The translations under genes were made by a program, and so were the position numbers. From an uncultured Bifidobacterium sp. (lineage in GTDB: Bacteria; Actinomycetota; Actinomycetes; Actinomycetales; Bifidobacteriaceae): a stretch of 52,786 bases of DNA. Positions 35,538 through 42,961 of the stretch are shown in pieces. The stretch covers positions 1-52,786 of the forward strand of contig NZ_CALYOY010000012.1 in assembly GCF_945269915.1 (NCBI RefSeq), written 5' to 3'. The notes below the pieces were generated by a model, which searched no databases, was not told the DNA's origin, and saw nothing but the letters and a program-made list of their open reading frames with translations. Position 1 is the stretch's first letter. Each line of letters begins with the position of its first letter.

Positions 35538-37460
35538 ATGCATACAGATAAAATAAACGAGGGGCGAGGGTTTTCCAAACTCGTCGGCCTGGCGGTGGCT
35601 GGTGCCACTCTGCTGGCCGGGATGGTCGCCCTCCCTGCCACACAGGCTTCGGCGCTTGATACGGCAGATGACTTCCGCCCAGGTGCCATTGACACAAGTG
35701 TCGAGCCTAAGCTGACGGTCACCAAGTACCTCAGCGGTACCACGGGAAACACACCTACGGGTTCCATCACCGATGCGCCGGCTTCCGGTAGCGGCGTTAC
35801 CACGGCCAAGGACATCGTGTTCGATCTTACTGAAATTGAGCCGACGGGATCGGTCGCTGACATCAACCCGGCCGTTTCCAGCACCTATAGGCCCTCCACT
35901 CGTCCAGGTGCCATTACGGCAACGGGTATGACCAACGGCGATGGTGTCATAGACTCCTGGTACAAGGCCGTTGCCAGTGGGGCCCAACAGGGTCAGCCGG
36001 ATACCAGTCAGCCCGTAACACTCCCCCAAGGTCTGCACTACTTCGTCCTGGAAGAGAATCGTACTGCCTCTCCGGCATTCCAGTCCGGCACTCTCGATTC
36101 GAGCAAGTATGCGGTATCGGCAAAGTCCTTCTTCGGTCTGCCCTACAAGACCACGGATGGGACTCGGAGCGGTTATATCTACCACCTGCATGTCTACCCC
36201 AAGAATGTCAGTAACTCATCGGTGGACAAGTCGGTATCGGCAATCAACAATGACCCGAATCTGCACATTGCCAAGGCCGGGGACACAATCACTTACAGGG
36301 TGACTCAGAAGATCTACAATACGGGCACGGCAACCCCAAACGATCAGAAGCTCGATACAAGTGAGCTGGCCGGCAACTATGGGGATCTCCGTGTCGTCGA
36401 TAAGATGGGTGCATCGTTGAGGCTTGATTCCTCTACGGTGGAGGCGAGCATCAAGACGCCGACCAACAGCTTCCCCTTGATTGCGCCGACGAATTCTTCG
36501 CCGGACTACAAGGTCACGACTGGTACGACCAAGTTTGATCGTATAGCCAACAATGCTCCTACCGGGTCCAAGATGTTCGCTAACGACAATGATCCGAACG
36601 CAACATACACCGCATTCGATTTCTTCAGGGATGCCTCTGTTATTCGTGGGTATCTGAGCGGGGTGACCGATCAGGAGCTGACCATCGTGATCACCTATAA
36701 GGCCAAGGTAACCCCGAATGGTGATTCAACAGGTACTGGTGGTGTTGTAAACGCCGTCGAGTCCGATATCAAGGATAATTCCGACGGAACCAACCCTGTC
36801 ACCCCTCCTGGTGGCGGAACCGTCACTGCGTCCGGCAGCGCTGCCTTCGGTAAGGTGCAGAAGGGCAGCACCCCTGGCACTGTGGAACCTCTTGCGGGTG
36901 CCGTGTTCCGTTTGGCTGACCCGACCGACCCTGCGAAGTTCCTGGATGTTGATGGTACTTTCAAGGCTGACGGCACTGCTGGAGCGCAGTTCTTCACTGC
37001 CACCTCCAATGCCGACGGTCTGGTGGCGTTTACCGGCCTGCCGATTCTGGATGGCAGTGGTGTCGGTGTCGCAGGTGATTGGAATGTGGTCGAGTACTCG
37101 GCGCCTTCTGGTTTCAACCGCGCGCCCAACCCCTTCGCGAAGGTCCACTTTGATAACCATGTTGTTGGCAAGTCCGCCAACGACATCGTCACATACTATG
37201 GCAACGCCCCCATTCAGCCTGATTATGGACAACTGGATTTCGGAACCTACGGTACTACAACTGAACCGGCCACTCCGATCAAGTTCCAGAATGGCAATGT
37301 TGCTAAGTACATGATGAACTTCAAGACGGGTGATTCCGATACTCCTGCTGGCCTCCCGCTTACCGGTGGTCGTGGCATCATCCTGCTGCTTGTGGCTGGT
37401 GTCATCATCATGGGTGGTGCCCTCTACGTTCGTAGTCGGCGCAATGCGGCTCGTGCATGA
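35538..37460 (+). CDS. LPXTG-anchored major pilin (SpaH/FimA type)
   Basis: A 640-residue secreted pilus backbone protein. The signal peptide (LVGLAVAGATLLAGMVALPATQASA) ends near residue 35. The pilin motif HVYPKN supplies the lysine joined by sortase C to the next subunit. Repeated Ig/Cna-like domains include a C-terminal CnaB-like region with an E-box-like WNVVEYSAPSGF. The cell-wall sorting signal is LPLTG, followed by a hydrophobic helix and RSRRNAARA. AGAAGGGA stands 7 bases before the ATG at 35538; other overlapping ATGs are out of frame. It is followed by a second pilin and two sortases. The gene looks more A/T-rich than its neighbours. Confidence 0.93.
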   Translation: MHTDKINEGRGFSKLVGLAVAGATLLAGMVALPATQASALDTADDFRPGAIDTSVEPKLTVTKYLSGTTGNTPTGSITDAPASGSGVTTAKDIVFDLTEIEPTGSVADINPAVSSTYRPSTRPGAITATGMTNGDGVIDSWYKAVASGAQQGQPDTSQPVTLPQGLHYFVLEENRTASPAFQSGTLDSSKYAVSAKSFFGLPYKTTDGTRSGYIYHLHVYPKNVSNSSVDKSVSAINNDPNLHIAKAGDTITYRVTQKIYNTGTATPNDQKLDTSELAGNYGDLRVVDKMGASLRLDSSTVEASIKTPTNSFPLIAPTNSSPDYKVTTGTTKFDRIANNAPTGSKMFANDNDPNATYTAFDFFRDASVIRGYLSGVTDQELTIVITYKAKVTPNGDSTGTGGVVNAVESDIKDNSDGTNPVTPPGGGTVTASGSAAFGKVQKGSTPGTVEPLAGAVFRLADPTDPAKFLDVDGTFKADGTAGAQFFTATSNADGLVAFTGLPILDGSGVGVAGDWNVVEYSAPSGFNRAPNPFAKVHFDNHVVGKSANDIVTYYGNAPIQPDYGQLDFGTYGTTTEPATPIKFQNGNVAKYMMNFKTGDSDTPAGLPLTGGRGIILLLVAGVIIMGGALYVRSRRNAARA

Positions 37461-37502
37461 CATGAGTTGAAGTTTGATTTTCAGGGAGACCTGAGTTCAC
37501 TG

Positions 37503-37541
37503 AAGGCGGGTGGTCCTCATAGAAGGATTGCCCGCCTTTTT
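37503..37541 (+). terminator. Terminator or attenuator between the two pilin genes
   Basis: AAGGCGGG (37503-37510) pairs with CCCGCCTT (37531-37538) and the stem runs into TTTTT. The 20-base loop contains a second small stem (TCCT/AGGA). The next pilus gene starts 150 bases later on the same strand, so this may set the ratio of major pilin to the downstream genes. Confidence 0.75.
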
Positions 37542-37690
37542 ACTTGTATCATGCTATGATGTGCTTGTGTGGAAACAAGTGCACTGGTGCGTGTACAACG
37601 TGTCGGAGATTCGGGGATGCTGTTGCAGTTGGTTGTGACCTCCGACTTGGGTGATTGGCTGTGAAGTCCTCATCCGGAAGGGACGCTGGA

Positions 37691-38518
37691 ATGAAGGGAA
37701 ACACTTTGCCGTCAGATACGACTAAGCGTGTGGTGCGTTGGTTGACAATGCTAGTGGTTTGCTGTGGGCTTGTGCTTGTAGGTGGTGCAACCCGGGCCAC
37801 GGCTGCTCCAGGGGCTCCAAGCCTGACTCTGCATCTTCTGAAGACCCAGGCCGGTCAGGGAGGAACAGGTTCCATCCTGCCGGGCAACAGTAATTCACCG
37901 GCCGGTTCCGGATATGTCTATCAGGCCGTGAAGCTCGATAGGACCAAGGTGAGGAGAGTGACAGCTGGATTGGCCTCATCTCCCTCAACGGTACAACAGC
38001 GGTTGACCTCCGCTGTTGTTGCCGATCAGGCATCTTTCAAGGATCCATCCAATACTCAGTTCTACGGTGCCTCGGATTCGAATGGGATCATCACGACTTC
38101 CTATAGCGCACAGACTGAGGGAGTTTGGCTGGATGGTGCCAGTCTGGACGTCAACACCGCCACTCTTTCCGGCGGAACCGCCGCTGAATTCGACGGTACG
38201 GCTGTGACACCAAGCTATTGGCTGGTCTCATTGGTTGCCGCACCTCGTGGTATAACAGTCCGCACTGACCCCTGCGTCATTCAGCTGCCCAACCTGGACT
38301 CTTCTGCAGGTTCTGCGACATTCCAAGTCGATGTATATCCCAAGCTGAACCTGAACCAGGGCAATGTCGTACCGGGCAACAACAAGGTGCAGCAAGGTTC
38401 GAAGCCATTGGCAAGCACCGGATCACCCATGATTGGGCCCATGGTCTTGCTGACTCTTTTCCTCCTGATAGGAACCAGCCTGATACTGGTTGCGAAGGGT
38501 CGTAGGACGTTTGATTGA
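37691..38518 (+). CDS. Small second pilin with YPK motif and LASTG sorting signal
   Basis: A 275-residue secreted, wall-sorted protein. A signal peptide (about residues 15-40, ending ATRATA) precedes an extracellular part. The motif DVYPKL provides a candidate sortase lysine. The C-terminus has KPLASTGSPMIG, a hydrophobic helix and KGRRTFD, which is a non-canonical LPXTG-like signal (LASTG). AAGGGA stands 8 bases before the ATG. It is much shorter than a backbone pilin and lacks an obvious CnaB domain, so it could be a basal or minor subunit. It sits between two terminator-like hairpins, separating it from both the major pilin and the sortases. Confidence 0.8.
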   Translation: MKGNTLPSDTTKRVVRWLTMLVVCCGLVLVGGATRATAAPGAPSLTLHLLKTQAGQGGTGSILPGNSNSPAGSGYVYQAVKLDRTKVRRVTAGLASSPSTVQQRLTSAVVADQASFKDPSNTQFYGASDSNGIITTSYSAQTEGVWLDGASLDVNTATLSGGTAAEFDGTAVTPSYWLVSLVAAPRGITVRTDPCVIQLPNLDSSAGSATFQVDVYPKLNLNQGNVVPGNNKVQQGSKPLASTGSPMIGPMVLLTLFLLIGTSLILVAKGRRTFD

Positions 38519-38561
38519 GTTTCACCTGGTTTGACCGAATATGAAGCGGTCGGTCATTTCG

Positions 38562-38593
38562 AAAGTCGATGGCACTGTGTGCCATCGACTTTT
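38562..38593 (+). terminator. Terminator or attenuator between the second pilin and the sortases
   Basis: AAAGTCGATGGCA (38562-38574) pairs perfectly with TGCCATCGACTTT (38580-38592), a 13-bp stem with a five-base loop, and the run ends in TTTT. It lies 44 bases after the pilin stop codon. Strong intrinsic terminators here would keep sortase expression far below pilin expression, unless the sortases have their own promoter. Confidence 0.85.
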
Positions 38594-38652
38594 CGGGTCA
38601 TGTTCACAGACATCCGGGTTCGCTGCCCTGAAACCTGCTGCCGGAACGGGTG

Positions 38653-39564
38653 ATGTACGTGGGTGCTCCTAGGTCTTCGATGAACAGGAAGGTGGAACAG
38701 GAGCGCCCCTCTCCCTGGCCTGCCTGGTTCTGTGCCCTGGCGGTCGGTGTTTTCCTTCTTGGCTGGCTGCTGGTAAGCATGGATATTGTTGAGCAAAACA
38801 GGAATGCCCGTATTTCCCGGAAGAATGTCGACGAGTATGGTCTCATCGTCTCGCGCTTGAGCAAGGGCAGGGTGGACTCGATCAGGAAGCGAATTCGGAT
38901 CTACGACAAGGGGCTCAGATCCAATTCACCTGGTGACCCCTTCCACCCCATGGGGCTTGATGCACCACGGGCTTATGCCGATCTTCTGCGCGAGGTGGAC
39001 CCATCGATCATGGGGTACCTGGTCATTCCGGCTGTGGGGTTATCGCAACCAATATATTATGGTCCGCCCGATGTGGTTCTGGAACGCGGTGTGGGGCATC
39101 TTGCATCCACGGCCATTCCCTCCGATCTGAGTGGTATCCATACCGTTCTTTTCGGTCATTCGGGTCAGGACGGCAAGCTGGTTTTCGACAACCTGGATAG
39201 ACTGTCCGACGGGGATGAGTTCTCCGTGCGCATTCTGGACAGTACCTATGTCTACAAGGTCAGTCATATCGGCATAATTGCTCCGGACAGGTTGGATGCT
39301 CTGGAAGCCGGATATGGGAAGAACCAGGTGACACTGATGACCTGCACGCCAAAAGGAATCAACAGCAGTCGCCTGATGGTGACAGGGGATCTGATCTCGG
39401 TGACCGGTGAGGAGCCGGATACGCAGACCAAAGGATCTGCTTGGCTGCTCTTTGTGACCGGTGTGCCCCTCCTGGCCGCATTGGCTGGTCTGGTGGCCGT
39501 TCGGAGACGAATGGGAAGGTTGGAGAAGATGATCATGGGTATGGATGCGAAGGAGGGGGAATGA
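38653..39564 (+). CDS. Class C sortase 1
   Basis: A membrane transpeptidase of about 303 residues that polymerises pilins. Helices lie near the N-terminus (PWPAWFCALAVGVFLLGWLLVSM) and the C-terminus (WLLFVTGVPLLAALAGLVAV). The catalytic triad is His169 in FGHSG, Cys231 in TLMTCTPKG and Arg240 in SSRLMVTG. A DPF lid motif (PGDPFHPMG) matches class C enzymes. The start is ambiguous: the ATG at 38653 is near GGAACGGG, and another at 38680 (MNRKVEQE) begins the conserved part. Its stop codon overlaps the start of sortase 2 (ATGA). Confidence 0.93.
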   Translation: MYVGAPRSSMNRKVEQERPSPWPAWFCALAVGVFLLGWLLVSMDIVEQNRNARISRKNVDEYGLIVSRLSKGRVDSIRKRIRIYDKGLRSNSPGDPFHPMGLDAPRAYADLLREVDPSIMGYLVIPAVGLSQPIYYGPPDVVLERGVGHLASTAIPSDLSGIHTVLFGHSGQDGKLVFDNLDRLSDGDEFSVRILDSTYVYKVSHIGIIAPDRLDALEAGYGKNQVTLMTCTPKGINSSRLMVTGDLISVTGEEPDTQTKGSAWLLFVTGVPLLAALAGLVAVRRRMGRLEKMIMGMDAKEGE

Positions 39565-40829
39565 CCGGCACCGGCAGGAATGGCGACCACGGGGAACCAC
39601 TCAGCGGACATGCATCTTCGGTGAAGGGAGGGGCCAGGCACATGGCCAGGTCCCGGCGCCGTTTCGGTATTATCGAAATACTGGCCTTTCTGATTGGTCT
39701 CGGCATTTTCCTGTACCCTTTGGTTGCTGCATACCTGAACTACGCAGGAACGACCGAGGCTGTTGACACGTATGAGGACATCGTCAACCGGCTCACTCCT
39801 GAGCAGCGGCAGAAGATGTGGCGGGACGCCAAACAATACGATGAGGACCTGGGCAAGCCGACCCTGCGTGATCCTTTCAAGTACAAGGAAGTCAAGGAAC
39901 CTCTGGGCCGGTATTCCAAGATTCTCAACGTCGACGGGAAGGGGATGATGGCCTATGTGGATATCCCCAAGATCAATGTGAAGCTTCCCATCCGTCACGG
40001 AACCACCGACGAAGTGCTCAGGGACAGCGTGGGCCACATAGCGACCACCCACGTCCCCACGGACAACAAAACCATCCATGCGGTTGTGACCGGTCACACG
40101 GGTGAGGTGGGCCATATCCTGTTCGACAACCTGACCCAGTTGAAAAAGGGCGATGTCTTCCAGATTCGCGTTCTCAAGAAGCGAATGAGCTATCAGGTGG
40201 ACCAGATCAAAGTCATCCTGCCGACAGATGTCGATGCTCTGCAACCAGTGGAGGGTTCCAACTATGTAACCCTGCTGACCTGCACCCCCTATGGGATCAA
40301 TTCCCATCGGTTGATCATCCGTGGCAGGTACATCGGTGACGATGTTCCACCAACCAAGCCCAAGGGTGCTCCCGTATACATGCTCTGGGTGCTCCTGGCG
40401 CTCATGGCCCTCTGCCTGCTCGCCTGGTATTACCTGTCCATACGCCGTAAGAAGTGTCGGCACCGCATCGCGTCGCTGGACAGGTTCGAGCCGAATGATG
40501 GTGAGGCCGAGCCCTTTGGTTTCGGGTCAGGCGGCGATGACGGAGGTGTATCCGAAACCGGTGGTGGAGGTGCATACGGAACCGATGCGGCAGGCGGGGA
40601 CTTGGCGGTGATGGGTACCCCCTCGGGAGTGAGCGGCCAATGGGGGGCGGTCTCCCCGGATAGGGATTCCTCGTTTGAGGGTCCACCCGGTATCGTGCGG
40701 GCCGGTACTGACGCCTTCTTCGGGGAAGAGGGGGGTCGGACAGGAAGGTCGACGGACCGCAGGACACCAGGGCAGGCTTGGATGGACCGGAGCCATGCTA
40801 CCGGGGAGGAAGGAGAGTACGATGGGTGA
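39561..40829 (+). CDS. Class C sortase 2 with long cytoplasmic tail
   Basis: A 422-residue class C sortase. The N-terminal helix (FGIIEILAFLIGLGIFLYPLVAAY, about 35-58), lid motif LRDPFKYKE, and triad His179 (VTGHTG), Cys241 (TLLTCTPYG) and Arg250 (NSHRLIIRG) are intact. The second helix begins at residue 274. About 125 residues follow it, rich in Gly, Asp, Glu and Ser, far longer than the few charged residues usual in class C sortases. AGGAGGGGGA precedes the ATG, which overlaps the sortase 1 stop. Its own 3' end overlaps the next small gene by 8 bases. It presumably joins pilins, or attaches one subunit type. Confidence 0.93.
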   Translation: MTGTGRNGDHGEPLSGHASSVKGGARHMARSRRRFGIIEILAFLIGLGIFLYPLVAAYLNYAGTTEAVDTYEDIVNRLTPEQRQKMWRDAKQYDEDLGKPTLRDPFKYKEVKEPLGRYSKILNVDGKGMMAYVDIPKINVKLPIRHGTTDEVLRDSVGHIATTHVPTDNKTIHAVVTGHTGEVGHILFDNLTQLKKGDVFQIRVLKKRMSYQVDQIKVILPTDVDALQPVEGSNYVTLLTCTPYGINSHRLIIRGRYIGDDVPPTKPKGAPVYMLWVLLALMALCLLAWYYLSIRRKKCRHRIASLDRFEPNDGEAEPFGFGSGGDDGGVSETGGGGAYGTDAAGGDLAVMGTPSGVSGQWGAVSPDRDSSFEGPPGIVRAGTDAFFGEEGGRTGRSTDRRTPGQAWMDRSHATGEEGEYDG

Positions 40830-41100
40830 GCACGCGGATGTGAAACAGGCCGGTATCGAAGGCCAGGCTCAGGACCACCGCAGCGCGGGATCTCCTACCT
40901 CCGCGAGGAAGCGGCGTACCTTGGTTCGTAAGAGGCGGATGTACTCCCTCCTGATGTGGGTCCTTGCCCTCCTGGCTCTCTTCTTCGCCTGGGCTTCCTT
41001 CGGTATGATGATGCGAATCGGGTTCCTGCCGGTCTTTGATCTGGGATACGCCTGGTTCGATGCGCATGTATGTACCTTCTTCGGCATCGTTCCGCATTGA
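40822..41100 (+). CDS. Small basic single-pass membrane protein of the pilus locus
   Basis: A 92-residue protein I do not recognise. The first 45 residues are polar and strongly basic (SARKRRTLVRKRRMYS), followed by one hydrophobic helix (LLMWVLALLALFFAWASFGMMM) and a short hydrophobic C-terminus ending in a Cys and His. By the positive-inside rule the N-terminus is cytoplasmic. AGGAAGGAG precedes the ATG, and the gene overlaps the sortase 2 end by 8 bases, so translation is coupled. The context suggests a partner of sortase 2 or of pilus assembly, but there is no direct evidence of function. Confidence 0.75.
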   Translation: MGEHADVKQAGIEGQAQDHRSAGSPTSARKRRTLVRKRRMYSLLMWVLALLALFFAWASFGMMMRIGFLPVFDLGYAWFDAHVCTFFGIVPH

Positions 41101-41245
41101 TCGGCATGGTTCCGGTTCGCTCAGCGGGCGGGTATGTTCGACCACATCGTTCCTCTTGCATGGTCACGGTTCCACCTGGTCTTAAAATGAGGATGACCTC
41201 CTCCCGAACGGGCGGAAGGGACTTGGCAGGACGGAGGAGTGGAGC

Positions 41246-42094
41246 ATGACTGCTGTACCCGATATCGAACTTGCTGACGGGCACCGTATTCCCCAGATAG
41301 GGCTGGGCGTGCTCAGGATCGGGGATGACCAGACCGGACAGGTCGTGGAATCGGCGCTCTCGGTGGGGTACCGGCACATCGATACCGCTGCCGGCTATCA
41401 GAACGAGGGCGGTGTAGGAAGGGGACTGAAGGCCGCCGGCTATGATGCCGGGAGTCGGCGGGCGTCCCTCTGGCTGACCACCAAGTTGCGCGATTCCGAG
41501 CAGGGATATGATTCCACCCTGAGGGCCTTCGACAGGCAGCTTGGACTGCTGGGCACGGACTATGTGGATATGTACATGATTCATTGGCCCACCCCCTTCG
41601 ATTGGCGGTCCGCCGAAACCTGGAGGGCCTTCCAGAGGTTGCGCCAGGAGGGGAGGGTCAGGACCCTGGGGGTCTGCAACTTCCGTGAGGATGACCTGGA
41701 GCGCCTCCACGTGGAGACGGGTGAATATCCTGCCGTCAACCAGTTCGAGCTTCACCCCACCTGGCAACAACGGCATCTGGCGGCTTTCTGCAAATCAAGG
41801 AAGATCGCCGTGGAGGCCTACTCACCCCTGGCCCGGGGGGCGGATCTGGATGCAGGCCAGGGGGTGATAGGCCGCATATCACGCAATCACGGTCGATCGC
41901 CTGCGCAGATCGTACTCCGCTGGCACATCGAGAACGGGACCATTATCATCCCCAAGTCCGTGCATACCCAACGACAGCAGGAGAACCTGGATCTGTTCGG
42001 ATTCTCGCTGACCGAGTCTGAACACGCCGCCATCGATGCTTTGGACGGTCCGGTCCGTGCGGGCCACGATCCGCGAACCTATTCCTACGCCTGA
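41246..42094 (+). CDS. Aldo/keto reductase (2,5-diketo-D-gluconate reductase type)
   Basis: A 282-residue NADPH-dependent reductase of the AKR superfamily, distinct from the YghZ-type enzyme in this window. The catalytic tetrad is Asp46 and Tyr51 (IDTAAGYQNE), Lys80 (LTTK) and His113 (IHWP). The cofactor-binding end is IIPKSVHTQRQQENLDLFGF. GGAGGAGTGGAGC precedes the ATG. It follows the pilus locus by about 145 bases and shares its strand, but no functional link is evident. The natural substrate is unknown. Confidence 0.92.
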   Translation: MTAVPDIELADGHRIPQIGLGVLRIGDDQTGQVVESALSVGYRHIDTAAGYQNEGGVGRGLKAAGYDAGSRRASLWLTTKLRDSEQGYDSTLRAFDRQLGLLGTDYVDMYMIHWPTPFDWRSAETWRAFQRLRQEGRVRTLGVCNFREDDLERLHVETGEYPAVNQFELHPTWQQRHLAAFCKSRKIAVEAYSPLARGADLDAGQGVIGRISRNHGRSPAQIVLRWHIENGTIIIPKSVHTQRQQENLDLFGFSLTESEHAAIDALDGPVRAGHDPRTYSYA

Positions 42095-42133
42095 GGGCGT
42101 GACCCAGGCGATTGCAGGGAGGCAGCAGGAAGG

Positions 42134-42907
42134 ATGACCCGCAGACCCGAAAGAAGGCAGAGCGGTTCGGTACGGACCGGGACGAGTGCCGGATTCAGGA
42201 CCTCCTCGCCCCTGGAACGCGTCCTGATCCTGCTGGTCCTCGCCCTGGTCATCGGTGTCACCATCGGTCTGGTTCTCCCCAGGGTCAACGGGACGGTAGG
42301 GGGTCTGACGGGCCGCTACCAGGCAAGGGGCGATGCCGCACAGACCCTGGAGCACCTTCAGGTGGAAGACCGCCCCAGGCCGGGGCGGCAGTATCGCAGG
42401 GACTCCTTCGGGTTCAAGGAAACCGACGTGGACGGTAACGGCTGCAACATCCGAGAGGATGTCCTGACCAGGGACCTGCGAGAGGTGCGCACCACCACCC
42501 TGGGTGGCTGCAAGGTCGCCACCGGCGTCCTGGACGATCCATATACGGGCAGGACCATCACCTTCGTCAGGGGGGAAAGAACCAGTGCCGCTGTGCAGAT
42601 CGACCATGTGGTGGCATTGGAGAATGCATGGAAATCGGGAGCCTACCGGTGGGATACGGCCCAACGCTACCGGTTCGGGAACGATCCCTACAATCTCCTG
42701 GCCGTTGATGGTCAGTCCAATCAGGAGAAGGGGAGCGCCTCGGCCGACTACTGGCTCCCGCCACGGACCGACTACCAATGCGCCTATGTGGCCAGGCAGA
42801 TCGGTGTCAAGGACAAATACGACTTGACCGTCACTACATCCGAAAAGCGCGCCATGATGCGGGTCCTGCATGGTTGTCCGGGGCAGCCTCTGCCGAAGGA
42901 CGGCTGA
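42134..42907 (+). CDS. Membrane-anchored HNH endonuclease family protein (DUF1524-like)
   Basis: A 257-residue protein with one N-terminal membrane helix (about residues 29-50) and a C-terminal nuclease-like domain. The HNH-type core is QIDHVVALENAW (Asp157, His158) followed by NLLAVDGQSNQEKG (Asn187, Asn196), as in the DUF1524/GmrSD C-terminal family. Cys residues (GCNIRED, LGGCKV, YQCAY, HGCPG) in the outer part could form disulfides, which fits a domain outside the cell. AGGAAGG lies just before the ATG. Similar secreted proteins are common in actinobacteria and their substrate, possibly extracellular DNA, is unproven. Confidence 0.85.
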   Translation: MTRRPERRQSGSVRTGTSAGFRTSSPLERVLILLVLALVIGVTIGLVLPRVNGTVGGLTGRYQARGDAAQTLEHLQVEDRPRPGRQYRRDSFGFKETDVDGNGCNIREDVLTRDLREVRTTTLGGCKVATGVLDDPYTGRTITFVRGERTSAAVQIDHVVALENAWKSGAYRWDTAQRYRFGNDPYNLLAVDGQSNQEKGSASADYWLPPRTDYQCAYVARQIGVKDKYDLTVTTSEKRAMMRVLHGCPGQPLPKDG

Positions 42908-42961
42908 TTCCCATTGCCATGCATCTTCCCGGCATTCCGCATGGCTCCTTGAAGGTCGGGG

